In this document: piece by piece, positions 47,027 to 58,239 of the stretch
How positions within the stretch are numbered: position 1 is the stretch's first letter
Layout of the letters: each line of letters opens with the position of its first letter
Assembly: GCA_030528055.1 (NCBI GenBank)
Contig: JAUMZQ010000005.1
Coordinates: forward strand, 1-64,000
DNA: 64,000 nt
Reading direction: 5' to 3'
Source: Streptococcus sp.
Lineage (GTDB): Bacteria; Bacillota; Bacilli; Lactobacillales; Streptococcaceae
Notes under the pieces: generated by a model
What the model saw: the letters and a program-made list of their open reading frames with translations, nothing else
Told to the model about the DNA's origin: nothing
Databases searched by the model: none
Translations under genes and position numbers: made by a program

Positions 47027-47813
47027 TTTTTTCGTAGTTCCTTATTTGCTATGGATTATACTTTTTGTTCTGGCTCCTGTAGTATTGATTTTTTGGAAAT
47101 CATTTTTTAACATTGAAGGCCACTTCACTTTAGAAAACTATAAAATATATTTTACTTCTCAAAATTGGACTTATCTTAAAATGAGTTTTAATTCAGTTTT
47201 ATATGCGGGAATTATCACTTTAGTATCTTTGCTTATCTCATATCCAACGGCTTTCTTTTTAACCCAACTCAAGCACAAACAACTCTGGCTAATGCTGATT
47301 GTGCTACCGACTTGGATTAATCTTTTACTAAAGGCCTATGCTTTCATTGGGATTTTTGGTCAAAATGGTTCTATTAATCAATTTTTAACTTTTGTTGGTA
47401 TTGGGCCTAAGCAAATTCTTTTTACAGATTTTTCATTCATTTTTGTAGCCAGCTACATTGAACTGCCTTTTATGATTTTGCCAATCTTCAATGTCTTAGA
47501 CGATTTAGACTCTAATTTAATCAATGCAAGCTATGACTTAGGAGCCAATCGTTGGGAAACATTTCGTCATGTTATTTTCCCACTTTCAATGAACGGAGTT
47601 AGAAGCGGCGTACAATCTGTTTTCATTCCCAGTCTTAGCCTATTTATGCTAACTCGCCTTATTGGTGGAAATCGAGTGATTACACTAGGAACTGCCATTG
47701 AACAACACTTTTTAACAACACAAAATTGGGGAATGGGTTCTACAATTGGTGTCGTTTTGATTGTTGCCATGCTCTTTATCATGTGGGCAACGAAAGAAAG
47801 GAGAGAAAGATGA
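47007..47813 (+). CDS. potB: Spermidine/putrescine permease PotB
   Basis: A 268-residue permease with six helices. The cytoplasmic EAA loop ([20 protein letters not shown]) contacts PotA. The ATG at 47007 follows GAGGAGGA within the end of potA and is preferred over an upstream in-frame codon. Its stop overlaps the potC start as ATGA. Confidence 0.95.
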   Translation: MKKAKSNFFVVPYLLWIILFVLAPVVLIFWKSFFNIEGHFTLENYKIYFTSQNWTYLKMSFNSVLYAGIITLVSLLISYPTAFFLTQLKHKQLWLMLIVLPTWINLLLKAYAFIGIFGQNGSINQFLTFVGIGPKQILFTDFSFIFVASYIELPFMILPIFNVLDDLDSNLINASYDLGANRWETFRHVIFPLSMNGVRSGVQSVFIPSLSLFMLTRLIGGNRVITLGTAIEQHFLTTQNWGMGSTIGVVLIVAMLFIMWATKERRER

Positions 47814-48583
47814 AAAAAATTGCCAATCTCTATCTTGCTCTCGTATTTTTCGTTCTTTATATTCCTATCTTCTATTTGATTTTATATGCTTTTAATTCAG
47901 GAGAAGATATGAATAGTTTCACTGGATTTAGCCTTCATCATTTTCAAAGTCTCTTTGATGATTCTAGATTGATTTTAATTCTGGTACAAACTTTTTTACT
48001 GGCTTTTCTTTCGTCTCTGATTGCCACCATTATTGGAATTTTTGGAGCTATTTACATTTATCAAAGCCGAAAAAAATACCAAGATACCTTGTTATCCATT
48101 AATAATATTTTAATGGTTGCACCAGATGTTATGATTGGGGCTAGTTTTCTCATTTTATTTACAACAGCAAAATTTCAACTTGGTTTTATCTCTGTTTTAG
48201 CAAGTCACGTTGCTTTTTCAATCCCTATTGTGATTTTGATGATTTTACCTCGGCTAAAAGAAATGAATGACGACATGATAAAATCAGCTTATGATTTGGG
48301 TGCCAGTCAAGTACAGATGTTGAGAGAAATCATGTTGCCTTATTTAACTCCGGCAATCATCGCAGGATATTTTATGGCGTTCACCTATTCATTAGATGAT
48401 TTTGCAGTGACTTTTTTCGTAACAGGAAATGGTTTTTCAACTTTATCTGTTGAAATTTATTCTCGGGCTCGTCAGGGAATTTCTTTAGAAATAAATGCTT
48501 TGTCAGCTTTGGTATTTGTTTTTAGTATTGTTTTGGTTATTGGTTACTACTTTATCACACGTGAAAAGGAGGAGATAGCATGA
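47810..48583 (+). CDS. potC: Spermidine/putrescine permease PotC
   Basis: A 257-residue permease with six helices and the EAA loop SAYDLGASQVQMLREIMLP. The ATG at 47810 shares bases with the potB stop and follows AAAGGAG. It pairs with PotB to form the channel and overlaps potD by four bases. Confidence 0.95.
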   Translation: MKKIANLYLALVFFVLYIPIFYLILYAFNSGEDMNSFTGFSLHHFQSLFDDSRLILILVQTFLLAFLSSLIATIIGIFGAIYIYQSRKKYQDTLLSINNILMVAPDVMIGASFLILFTTAKFQLGFISVLASHVAFSIPIVILMILPRLKEMNDDMIKSAYDLGASQVQMLREIMLPYLTPAIIAGYFMAFTYSLDDFAVTFFVTGNGFSTLSVEIYSRARQGISLEINALSALVFVFSIVLVIGYYFITREKEEIA

Positions 48584-49650
48584 AAAAACTCTATTCTTTT
48601 TTGTTAGGAATTTTAGCTATTATCCTTGTTTTGTGGGGAATCAGTTACCGAATAGAAAGTAAGACAGAAAATAAAGGGAACGACAAGCTCGTTATTTATA
48701 ATTGGGGTGATTATATTGATCCCGAATTGCTCTCTGAGTTCACTAAAGAAACAGGCATTCAAGTACAATATGAAACGTTCGACTCCAATGAAGCGATGTA
48801 CACAAAGATTAAGCAAGGTGGGACTACTTATGACATTGCTATTCCTAGTGAGTATATGATTGCCAAAATGAAAGAAGAAAATCTTTTAGAAAAATTAGAT
48901 CACACGAAAATTAAAGGGCTAGAGAATATTGGTTCTGATTTTCTTAATCAGCCCTTTGATCCTAACAATCAATATTCAGTTCCTTATTTTTGGGGGACAT
49001 TAGGAATCGTATATAACGAAAAAATGGTTCAGTCTGTTCCTGAACATTGGAACGACCTTTGGAAACCAGAGTACCGAAATTCCATTATGATGATTGATGG
49101 GGCACGTGAAGTAATGGGCATTGGTCTTAACTCAGAAGGAAAAAGTTTAAATTCAAAAAATTTGAACGATTTACAATCTGCAGTAGATAAATTGTATACC
49201 TTAACGCCAAATATTAAGGCTATTGTTGCTGATGAAATGAAAGGTTATATGATTCAAAACAACGCAGCCATCGGAGTCACTTTTTCTGGCGAAGCAAGAC
49301 AGATGTTAGACGCTAACAAAGATTTACATTATATAGTACCGACTGAAGCAAGTAATAGATGGTTTGACAATATGGTTATTCCTAAAACAGTAAAAAATAA
49401 AAAAGCGGCCTATCAATTTATTAATTTTATGCTACGACCTGAAAATGCTTATAAAAATGCTGTCTATGTCGGGTATTCTACTCCCAATATTCCTGCTAAA
49501 AAGATGTTACCAAAAGAAGTTCAAGACGATGAAGCTTTTTATCCTAGTGAAAACACCCTTAAACATCTGGAAGTTTATGAACAATTAGGACCAAAATGGT
49601 TAGGAATTTATAATGATTTTTATCTTCAAGTGAAAATGTATCGGAAATAG
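48580..49650 (+). CDS. potD: Spermidine/putrescine-binding protein PotD
   Basis: A 356-residue extracytoplasmic binding protein. The N-terminus has a basic start and hydrophobic helix (LYSFLLGILAIILVLWGI) but no lipobox Cys, so it is anchored by an uncleaved helix or secreted. LVIYNWGDYIDPELL and IPSEYMIAKM are hallmarks of PotD, and the acidic and aromatic ligand residues (WGTLGIVYNE, WFDNMVIP) are present. Last gene of potABCD, followed by a terminator. Confidence 0.95.
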   Translation: MKKLYSFLLGILAIILVLWGISYRIESKTENKGNDKLVIYNWGDYIDPELLSEFTKETGIQVQYETFDSNEAMYTKIKQGGTTYDIAIPSEYMIAKMKEENLLEKLDHTKIKGLENIGSDFLNQPFDPNNQYSVPYFWGTLGIVYNEKMVQSVPEHWNDLWKPEYRNSIMMIDGAREVMGIGLNSEGKSLNSKNLNDLQSAVDKLYTLTPNIKAIVADEMKGYMIQNNAAIGVTFSGEARQMLDANKDLHYIVPTEASNRWFDNMVIPKTVKNKKAAYQFINFMLRPENAYKNAVYVGYSTPNIPAKKMLPKEVQDDEAFYPSENTLKHLEVYEQLGPKWLGIYNDFYLQVKMYRK

Positions 49651-49690
49651 TAGAAAACTGGGCTAACTGCTTAGTTTTTCTATTTTTTAT
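49651..49690 (+). terminator. Terminator after potD
   Basis: TAGAAAACT pairs with AGTTTTTCTA (one bulge) and is followed by a T-rich run. Confidence 0.65.
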
Positions 49691-49762
49691 AATACATTCT
49701 CTCTGTTGTTCCCATAACTGTTTCATGTTACAATAAAGGTATTGAAATGTAGAGGTTAAAAA

Positions 49763-50905
49763 ATGATTTATTTTGATAATTCGGCAACAACCAAGCCCTA
49801 TCCAGAAGTACTTGCTAGTCAAACAGAAGTAGCTTCAAAAATATGGGGAAACCCATCAAGTCTTCACAGCCTAGGCAGTCAAGCCAGTCGTCTTTTAGAG
49901 GCTTCTAGAAAGCAAATTGCTCATCTTTTAGGGAAATCAACTCAGGAGATTTTTTTCACATCTGGCGGAACAGAGGGCGATAACTGGGTAATAAAAGGAG
50001 TAGCTTTTGAGAAAATGAGATACGGTAAGCACATTATTGTATCGGCTATTGAGCACCCAGCAGTGAGAGAATCTGCTCTGTGGTTGAAAGATAAAGGATT
50101 TGACATTGATTTTGCACCAGTAGACAAAAAAGGATTTGTTGATGTCAATGCACTTTCTCATCTTATTCGTTCAGACACCATTTTAATTTCCATTATGGCA
50201 GTAAATAACGAAATTGGATCCATTCAACCAATCAAGCAGATTTCAGAATTGTTGAAAGATAGACCGACTATTTCTTTTCATGTGGATGCTGTTCAAGCTA
50301 TTAGCAAAATTCCTACCAAAGACTATTTAACAAGTCGAGTTGATTTTGCAACTTTTTCTAGCCATAAGTTTCATGGTGTACGAGGAGTTGGTTTTCTCTA
50401 TATCAAATCAGGAAAGAAAATTAGTTCTCTTTTGACCGGTGGAGGGCAAGAGTCTGATAAACGATCAACAACTGAAAATTTACCAGGTATTGTAGCAACA
50501 GCTAAGGCTTTGAGAATGTCCTCAGAAAGATTGGATGAATTTCAATCTAAAACTTTCAGAATGAAACAAATCATTTTTGAAGAGTTGAAAAAATACTCTG
50601 ATGTGGCGATTTTTTCAGAATTGGAATCATTTGCTCCACATATCCTAACTTTTGGAATCAAAGGAATACGTGGTGAGGTCTTGGTTCATGCTTTTGAAAA
50701 TTATGATATTTACATCTCAACTACTAGCGCTTGTTCTTCTAAAACTGGAAAACCTGCTGGTACTTTGATTGCTATGGGAGTTGACAAAGAATGTGCTCAA
50801 ACCGCTGTGCGTGTTAGTTTAGATAATGACAATGACATGAGTCAGATAGAACAATTTTTAACGACATTTAAAATAATTTATGAAAAAATGAGAAAAGTAA
50901 GGTAA
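49763..50905 (+). CDS. NifS/IscS-like cysteine desulfurase
   Basis: A 380-residue PLP enzyme that removes sulfur from cysteine as a persulfide. MIYFDNSATTKPYPEV at the N-terminus, the PLP lysine in ATFSSHKFHGVRG, and the catalytic Cys in STTSACSSKTGKPAG are all seen. It lies three bases before thiI, and this pairing (NifZ-ThiI in Bacillus) supplies sulfur for tRNA 4-thiouridine. A dedicated tRNA-thiolation role is more likely than general Fe-S assembly. Confidence 0.93.
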   Translation: MIYFDNSATTKPYPEVLASQTEVASKIWGNPSSLHSLGSQASRLLEASRKQIAHLLGKSTQEIFFTSGGTEGDNWVIKGVAFEKMRYGKHIIVSAIEHPAVRESALWLKDKGFDIDFAPVDKKGFVDVNALSHLIRSDTILISIMAVNNEIGSIQPIKQISELLKDRPTISFHVDAVQAISKIPTKDYLTSRVDFATFSSHKFHGVRGVGFLYIKSGKKISSLLTGGGQESDKRSTTENLPGIVATAKALRMSSERLDEFQSKTFRMKQIIFEELKKYSDVAIFSELESFAPHILTFGIKGIRGEVLVHAFENYDIYISTTSACSSKTGKPAGTLIAMGVDKECAQTAVRVSLDNDNDMSQIEQFLTTFKIIYEKMRKVR

Positions 50906-50908
50906 GTA

Positions 50909-52123
50909 ATGGAATATTCAGAAATCATGGTTCGCTACGGTGAATTATCTACTAAAGGGAAAAATCGCATGCGTTTCATTAACAAATTGAAGCGAAATAT
51001 TCAAGCTGTATTATCTATTTATCCTAAAGTACATGTTAAGGCTGATAGAGATAGGGCGCATGTCTATTTAAACGGAACGGATTATAAACCAGTCGCTGAA
51101 TCTTTAAAAAATATATTTGGTATCCAGAGTTTTTCTCCTTCTTACAAGATAGAAAAATCAGTTCAAGCATTAGAAACATCAGTTCGAGAAATTATGCTAG
51201 AAATTTATCAGAAAGACATGTCATTTAAGATTTCTAGCAGAAGAAGTGATCATACTTTTGAATTGGATAGTAGAGAACTCAATCAATTTTTAGGGAAAGC
51301 TGTTTTTGATGTATTGCCCTCTATTCAGGTGAAAATGAAGAAACCTGATATTGAATTACGCGTAGAGATTAGAGAGGAAGCGGCTTATATTTCCTACGAA
51401 ACAATTCGCGGAATTGGAGGACTTCCTGTTGGTACATCAGGAAAAGGAATATTGATGTTATCAGGTGGTATTGATTCTCCTGTAGCTGGTTATCTCGCTC
51501 TCAAACGTGGTGTTGATATTGAGATGGTTCACTTTGCCAGCCCACCTTATACGAGCCCTGGCGCTCTCAAAAAAGCACAGGATTTAACACGCAAATTAAC
51601 CAAGTTTGGTGGTAATATTCAATTTATCGAAGTTCCATTTACAGAAATCCAAGAGGAAATCAAAGCTAAAGCACCAGAAGCTTATCTCATGACTCTGACT
51701 CGTCGTTTTATGATGCGGATTACAGATCGCATTCGTGAAGAACGTGGTGGACTGGTTATTATCAACGGAGAAAGCCTTGGACAAGTTGCTAGTCAAACGC
51801 TAGAGAGTATGCAAGCAATCAATGCTGTTACCAATACTCCAATTATTCGTCCGGTTGTCACTATGGATAAATTGGAAATTATTGATATCGCTGAAAAGAT
51901 TGATACTTTTGAAATTTCTATCCAGCCTTTTGAAGACTGTTGTACTATTTTTGCTCCAGACCGTCCCAAAACCAATCCCAAGATAAAAAACGCTGAACAG
52001 TATGAAAGACGCTTGGATGTGGATGGATTGGTTGAACAGGCTGTTGCTAATATCACCATTACTGAGATCACTCCGCAAAGTGAAGCAGACGAAATGGATG
52101 AGATGATTGAAGATTTATTATAA
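50909..52123 (+). CDS. thiI: tRNA 4-thiouridine synthase ThiI
   Basis: A 404-residue enzyme that activates U8 of tRNA by adenylation and inserts sulfur. Order: N-terminal ferredoxin-like and THUMP domains, then a PP-loop pyrophosphatase ([16 protein letters not shown]). [14 protein letters not shown] lies near the C-terminus. There is no rhodanese domain, in line with the short Firmicute form, so the neighbouring desulfurase must deliver sulfur directly. Start ATG after AAGGTAAGT. Confidence 0.95.
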   Translation: MEYSEIMVRYGELSTKGKNRMRFINKLKRNIQAVLSIYPKVHVKADRDRAHVYLNGTDYKPVAESLKNIFGIQSFSPSYKIEKSVQALETSVREIMLEIYQKDMSFKISSRRSDHTFELDSRELNQFLGKAVFDVLPSIQVKMKKPDIELRVEIREEAAYISYETIRGIGGLPVGTSGKGILMLSGGIDSPVAGYLALKRGVDIEMVHFASPPYTSPGALKKAQDLTRKLTKFGGNIQFIEVPFTEIQEEIKAKAPEAYLMTLTRRFMMRITDRIREERGGLVIINGESLGQVASQTLESMQAINAVTNTPIIRPVVTMDKLEIIDIAEKIDTFEISIQPFEDCCTIFAPDRPKTNPKIKNAEQYERRLDVDGLVEQAVANITITEITPQSEADEMDEMIEDLL

Positions 52124-52234
52124 GAATTTTATAAAAAAGATGTGGAAAATGTAACGCAGTTGGACAAGTAGCTCCTCTCATTAGTTAATAACTAAAATCT
52201 TATTTTAAAAGGAAAATGAAGTTTATAAAATCAA

Positions 52235-52801
52235 ATGACTCGATTAACTCTAAAAACAATTTATCCGTTAACTCCTTTATTTTGGAAAACAAAAAAATTA
52301 TATGAATCTGCTTTTCCAGCAATTGAACGTATTTCTTTAGCATGGATGATGAAAATATCTCTTTTAAAACAGGCTGATTTTTACGCTTATTTTGATGGAG
52401 ATACTTTCTGTGGTTTTACTTACAGTTTGCATTCAGAAAAAGCATATTACTTACTCTTTTTAGCTGTTTCAGAAGAAATACAGTCACAAGGGTATGGTGG
52501 AAAAATAGTAAGTGAGGTCGCTAAAAAAGCTGATGATAGACCCGTTTTCTTAGTAATGGAACCATTAGATCAGCAAGCGGATAATTACAGGCAGCGTATT
52601 AGACGGTTAGCTTTTTATGAGAAAAATGGTTACCATTTAACAGACTATCTATGCTATGAGGGGCAAGAGGTTTATCAAGTACTTACAAAACAAGAAGTAA
52701 TTGATATCGCTCCTTTTGAAAAATTAGCTAAGAAGATTGAACAAACAGGTTTGACTGTTCGGATTGAAAAGCTGAAAAAGAATGAAGAAAATGATAGTTA
52801 G
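52235..52801 (+). CDS. GNAT family acetyltransferase
   Basis: A 188-residue N-acetyltransferase. The acetyl-CoA site is visible as VSEEIQSQGYGGKIVSEV, with LAFYEKNGYHLTDY as the usual late GNAT motif. The substrate is unknown. The ribosome-binding site is poor: the nearest AAAGGA lies more than 20 bases before the ATG at 52235, and a nearer ATG at 52216 is out of frame. Expression is probably low, or the start may lie elsewhere. Confidence 0.8.
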   Translation: MTRLTLKTIYPLTPLFWKTKKLYESAFPAIERISLAWMMKISLLKQADFYAYFDGDTFCGFTYSLHSEKAYYLLFLAVSEEIQSQGYGGKIVSEVAKKADDRPVFLVMEPLDQQADNYRQRIRRLAFYEKNGYHLTDYLCYEGQEVYQVLTKQEVIDIAPFEKLAKKIEQTGLTVRIEKLKKNEENDS

Positions 52802-52804
52802 TAC

Positions 52805-52833
52805 TTGAAAAATATCTATAAGAATGATAGTAT
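52805..52833 (+). promoter_or_regulatory. Promoter of rplU-prp-rpmA
   Basis: TTGAAA, 17 bases, then TAGTAT preceded by TGA (extended -10). It lies just before the L21 leader. Confidence 0.6.
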
Positions 52834-52844
52834 AGTAATGTTGA

Positions 52845-52945
52845 CTATGCACAGCCTGTGCAACCGCTCGAACATCGTTTAAGAGGTTTATCCCACGATG
52901 CTAGGCGAGTCTTCACAATATCAGGAAAAACCTGAAAAAATATAT
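52845..52945 (+). ncRNA. L21 leader (ribosomal protein autoregulatory RNA)
   Basis: The leader contains GCACAGCCTGTGCAACCGC, TTTAAGAGGTTTATCCC and CGATGCTAGGCGAGTCTTC before AGGAGG. This matches the Firmicute L21 leader pattern by eye, in which L21 probably represses its own operon. A covariance-model search would confirm it. Confidence 0.7.
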
Positions 52946-52957
52946 AGGAGGTGCATA

Positions 52958-53272
52958 ATGAGCACGTACGCAATTATTAAAACTGGCGGAAAACAAGTAA
53001 AAGTTGAAGTCGGTCAAGCAATTTATGTTGAAAAATTGGACGTTGAAGCTGGAAAAGATGTAACGTTTGATGAAGTAGTTCTTGTTGGGGGTGAAAAGAC
53101 AGTTGTTGGAACACCGCTTGTTTCAGGAGCTACTGTTGTTGGAACTGTTGAAAAACAAGGAAAACAAAAGAAAGTTGTTACTTACAAATATAAACCTAAA
53201 AAAGGTAGTCACCGTAAGCAAGGGCATCGTCAACCTTATACAAAAGTTGTCATCAATGCTATTAATGCTTAA
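52958..53272 (+). CDS. rplU: 50S ribosomal protein L21
   Basis: A 104-residue large-subunit protein binding 23S r[21 protein letters not shown] and the C-terminal [19 protein letters not shown] are diagnostic. The ATG at 52958 follows AGGAGGTG; an upstream in-frame start lies inside the leader and is rejected. First gene of the conserved rplU-prp-rpmA operon. Confidence 0.97.
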   Translation: MSTYAIIKTGGKQVKVEVGQAIYVEKLDVEAGKDVTFDEVVLVGGEKTVVGTPLVSGATVVGTVEKQGKQKKVVTYKYKPKKGSHRKQGHRQPYTKVVINAINA

Positions 53273-53288
53273 ATTTTAAGGAGAGTAA

Positions 53289-53633
53289 ATGATACAAGCA
53301 GTCTTTGAAAGAGCCGAGGACGGCGAATTAAGGCGTGCAGAAATCACTGGACACGCTGCGAGTGGTGAATACGGATTTGATGTTGTTTGTGCATCCGCAT
53401 CAACACTAGCTATTAATTTTGTCAATTCTGTTGAGAAATTCGCAGGTTATGAACCAGACTTAGAATTAAACGAAATAGATGGTGGTTACTTAAAGGTAGA
53501 AATTCCTCAAGATTTACCACCTCACCAAAGAGAAATGACTCAACTTTTCTTTGAATCATTCTTCTTAGGAATGGCAAACTTATCAGAAAATTCTTCTGAG
53601 TTTGTCCAAACAAGAGTTATTACAGAAAACTAA
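53289..53633 (+). CDS. prp: Ribosomal-processing cysteine protease Prp
   Basis: A 114-residue protease that removes the N-terminal extension of L27 during ribosome assembly in Firmicutes. The catalytic pair is visible: H22 in [11 protein letters not shown] and C34 in FDVVCASAS. It lies between rplU and rpmA as in relatives, and its substrate is encoded by the next gene. Confidence 0.95.
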   Translation: MIQAVFERAEDGELRRAEITGHAASGEYGFDVVCASASTLAINFVNSVEKFAGYEPDLELNEIDGGYLKVEIPQDLPPHQREMTQLFFESFFLGMANLSENSSEFVQTRVITEN

Positions 53634-53651
53634 CATGGAGGAAAAAACATT

Positions 53652-53945
53652 ATGTTGAAAATGAATCTTACTAATTTACAACTTTTCGCCCACAAAAAAG
53701 GGGGAGGTTCTACATCTAATGGTCGTGATTCACAAGCTAAACGCTTAGGCGCTAAAGCAGCAGACGGCCAAACTGTTACTGGAGGATCTATCCTTTATCG
53801 TCAACGTGGAACTCATATCTATCCAGGTGTGAACGTAGGACGTGGTGGAGACGATACTTTATTTGCAAAAGTTGAAGGTGTTGTACGTTTCGAACGTAAA
53901 GGTCGCGACAAAAAACAAGTATCTGTTTACCCAATTGCAAAATAA
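53652..53945 (+). CDS. rpmA: 50S ribosomal protein L27 with cleavable N-terminus
   Basis: A 97-residue L27. It begins [13 protein letters not shown] and then HKKGGGST, the Prp cleavage junction being after Ala13. The mature N-terminus reaches the peptidyl-transferase centre, so uncleaved protein would block it. GGAGG lies 12 bases before the ATG; the in-frame ATG at 53661 would also leave the cleavage site intact. A terminator follows. Confidence 0.97.
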   Translation: MLKMNLTNLQLFAHKKGGGSTSNGRDSQAKRLGAKAADGQTVTGGSILYRQRGTHIYPGVNVGRGGDDTLFAKVEGVVRFERKGRDKKQVSVYPIAK

Positions 53946-53952
53946 TTATAAG

Positions 53953-53985
53953 ACTTCTCTCATTTATTTGAGAGGAGTGTTTTTA
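53953..53985 (+). terminator. Terminator after rpmA
   Basis: ACTTCTCTCA pairs with TGAGAGGAGT (one wobble) and is followed by TTTTT. Confidence 0.75.
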
Positions 53986-54076
53986 TTTCTAAGAAAATAG
54001 TTATCTTAGAATTAACTAGTTAGAAACTCTTTGTAAACTTATCTTAACTTATTAAAAATTTTTTTAGAAAAAAATA

Positions 54077-54085
54077 TGTTAGAAT
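54077..54085 (+). promoter_or_regulatory. Promoter of the small membrane protein gene
   Basis: TGTTAGAAT is an extended -10, 56 bases before the start. Confidence 0.45.
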
Positions 54086-54140
54086 ATTAGAAAGATATGA
54101 AGGATGACATACGCGATAGAGTAAAAGTAAGGAGATAAGA

Positions 54141-54590
54141 ATGTTATACAATTTAAATGTTTTATTGACTGGTTTAGTGGCTGGTTTCATGTTTTCTTAT
54201 AGTTTGGTTTTGGGAAATTTCTTTTCTTACTTAGTAAAATTAGAAGAATATAGTATTTTTGAAAAGTTTTATCAAAAATTTAGAACGGAAAATCGAATTC
54301 CTTTGTATTACGATGCTGTTCTAATTGCACAAGGAGTCGTTGCTTTTATCTCTTTATTTTTCCATTTTAATAACCATTCAATTTTAGCTCAAGTAATGGC
54401 AATTCTTGATTTTCCAATTTTGATTTTATTCCATAAATTTACTGGGTTCTTCCCTTTAGAAGAAAAATTAGTTAGTGGGCATGCATTAACCAAAAAAGAA
54501 GCAGCGCATTATCTTCGCTACAATCTATCTTTGCATATAATTTATGGTGCAGTTTATTTATTAACAACTTTTTTACTTTTATTAAAGTAA
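54141..54590 (+). CDS. Unknown small membrane protein (four helices)
   Basis: A 149-residue protein with about four hydrophobic helices (residues 5-32, 60-80, 84-100 and 128-147). The spacing, and an HFNNHS loop, are somewhat like DUF1772-type proteins, but no family was recognised. AAGGAG precedes the ATG. It is followed after 53 bases by the hydroxyacid dehydrogenase gene, perhaps cotranscribed. Confidence 0.7.
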   Translation: MLYNLNVLLTGLVAGFMFSYSLVLGNFFSYLVKLEEYSIFEKFYQKFRTENRIPLYYDAVLIAQGVVAFISLFFHFNNHSILAQVMAILDFPILILFHKFTGFFPLEEKLVSGHALTKKEAAHYLRYNLSLHIIYGAVYLLTTFLLLLK

Positions 54591-54643
54591 AATGAATCAA
54601 AATTTTAAATACATGTTTCAATTCATACAAGGAGGATTGATGA

Positions 54644-55558
54644 ATGAGTCGTAAAATTGGTATTATAGGTATGGGAAATGTGGGTGCTGCTATTGCACAT
54701 GTATTGATTGCTCAAGGGTCTTTTGATGACTATGTTCTAATCGATACTAAAATTGAAAAGGTTGAGGCTGATGGTTTGGATTTTCGAGATGCGGCAGCTA
54801 ATCTCAATCAACATGCAAACATTATTGTAAATCAGTATCAAGCATTGACTGATGCAGATATCATTATCTCGACTTTGGGAAATATCGCCTTGCAGGATAA
54901 CCCAAATGCAGATCGCTTTGCTGAATTAGCTTTCACCTCTAAAGAAGTTATAAAAGTTGCAAAAAAAATCAAGGAAATAAACTTCAAAGGAATACTGATA
55001 GCAGTCAGTAATCCTGTTGATGTTGTCACAAACTTGTATCAATATTATTCAAACTTACCTAAAGAAAGGGTGATTGGTACGGGGACTCTACTCGATACTT
55101 CTAGAATGAAAAGAGCAGTTGGAGAATATTTCGATTTAGACCCTCGTAGTGTTTATGGATATAATTTAGGTGAACACGGTAATTCTCAATTTACTGCTTG
55201 GAGCCAAGTTCGTGTGAAAGGGCAACCCATTCACAATTTGGTTTCCAAGGAAATATTAGAAAAGATAGAAGTGGAAACGATTAAGGGAGGGCATACCGTA
55301 TTTTATGGTAAAAAATACACATCCTATGGAATCGCAAGTGCAGCCATTCGGTTGATTTTAGCGATTGTATCGAATTCCCATGAGGAGTTACCTGTTTCGC
55401 ATTATTACGCTCCTTTAGACATCTATTTGAGTTATCCAGCTATTATTGGACGGACAGGAGTTATTGAAACCATATCGTTAAACCTAAGTGAAGAAGAAGA
55501 AAATAAACTAGTTGATTCCGCTCAATTCATTAAAAAAAAGTACCAATCTTATCTATGA
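54644..55558 (+). CDS. L-2-hydroxyisocaproate dehydrogenase-like enzyme
   Basis: A 304-residue NAD-dependent L-2-hydroxyacid dehydrogenase of the LDH/MDH fold. Rossmann motif GMGNVGAAIAHVL, NAD acidic residue in VLIDTK, and catalytic LGEHGNSQF with the active His. The substrate loop LGNIALQDNPNADRF resembles L-HicDH rather than lactate dehydrogenase, so branched 2-keto acids are likely substrates. GGAGG lies before the ATG. It stands between the unknown membrane gene and the aro operon. Confidence 0.85.
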   Translation: MSRKIGIIGMGNVGAAIAHVLIAQGSFDDYVLIDTKIEKVEADGLDFRDAAANLNQHANIIVNQYQALTDADIIISTLGNIALQDNPNADRFAELAFTSKEVIKVAKKIKEINFKGILIAVSNPVDVVTNLYQYYSNLPKERVIGTGTLLDTSRMKRAVGEYFDLDPRSVYGYNLGEHGNSQFTAWSQVRVKGQPIHNLVSKEILEKIEVETIKGGHTVFYGKKYTSYGIASAAIRLILAIVSNSHEELPVSHYYAPLDIYLSYPAIIGRTGVIETISLNLSEEEENKLVDSAQFIKKKYQSYL

Positions 55559-55620
55559 AAACAGAACCAGAAATTTTAAGGATTTTTGGTTTTTTTATGG
55601 TAAAATGGTAATGACTATGA

Positions 55621-57390
<1,770 letters not shown>

Positions 57391-57400
<10 letters not shown>

Positions 57401-58239
57401 CCTTTTTAGGTCCTAAAGGATCATTTTCTCACCATGTAGCACAAGCTGCCTTCCCTGATGCAACTTTGGTTCCTTATCAAAACATAACAGAAGTGATTAA
57501 AGCTTATGAAGCAGGAGAAGTCACTTATTCAGTTGTACCAATTGAAAATTCTATTGAAGGTAGTGTTCACGAAACATTGGATTACCTTTTTCATCAAGCC
57601 AAGATTGAAACGGTAGCTGAAATTTTGCAACCAATAAAACAGCAGTTATTAGTTACAGATGTAGACAAAACAATCGATACCATTTTTTCACACCCACAAG
57701 CTATTGCACAAGGGAAAAAGTATCTACAACAACATTATCCTCATGCAAAACTGGAGACCACGGTCAGCACAGCCTACGCAGCTCGCTTAGTTGCTGAACA
57801 TCCTGGAATGAACTTTGCTGCAATTGGACCACGCAGTGCGGCAATAGAATATGGTCTTGAAATTATGGCTCAAGATATTCAAGAAATGGAAGAAAATTAT
57901 ACTCGTTTTTGGATTTTAGGACATCAAGTACCTCATTTGGACTTACAAAAACAAAAAGAAAAACAAAGTCTAGCCATAACTTTGCCAGACAATTTACCAG
58001 GAGCATTATACAAGGCACTATCGGTATTTGCTTGGCGAGGAATTGATTTAACAAAAATAGAAAGTCGTCCTTTAAAAACTGCTCTAGGAGAATATTTTTT
58101 CATTGTTGATTTAGATAATCATCATGAAGAATTAGTTAATTTTGCCTATCAAGAACTTACATCTTTGGGAATTACTTATAAAATTTTGGGGAATTACACC
58201 GTTTATAAAATCAAAGAAAGTAGATTGGAGAAGCGATGA
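57391..58239 (+). CDS. pheA: Prephenate dehydratase
   Basis: A 282-residue enzyme converting prephenate to phenylpyruvate for phenylalanine synthesis. N-terminal catalytic domain: FLGPKGSFSHHVAQAAF, VVPIENSIEGSV, and the NYTRFWILG motif with the catalytic Thr. The C-terminal ACT domain carries the ESRP feedback motif (TKIESRPLK). There is no fused chorismate mutase. Overlaps aroK by ten bases and the LCP gene by four. Confidence 0.94.

Noticed and set aside
52124..52234. Insertion-sequence remnant sharing GTTGGACAAG with 63098
   Set aside because: Only about ten bases are shared, too few to support a common element.
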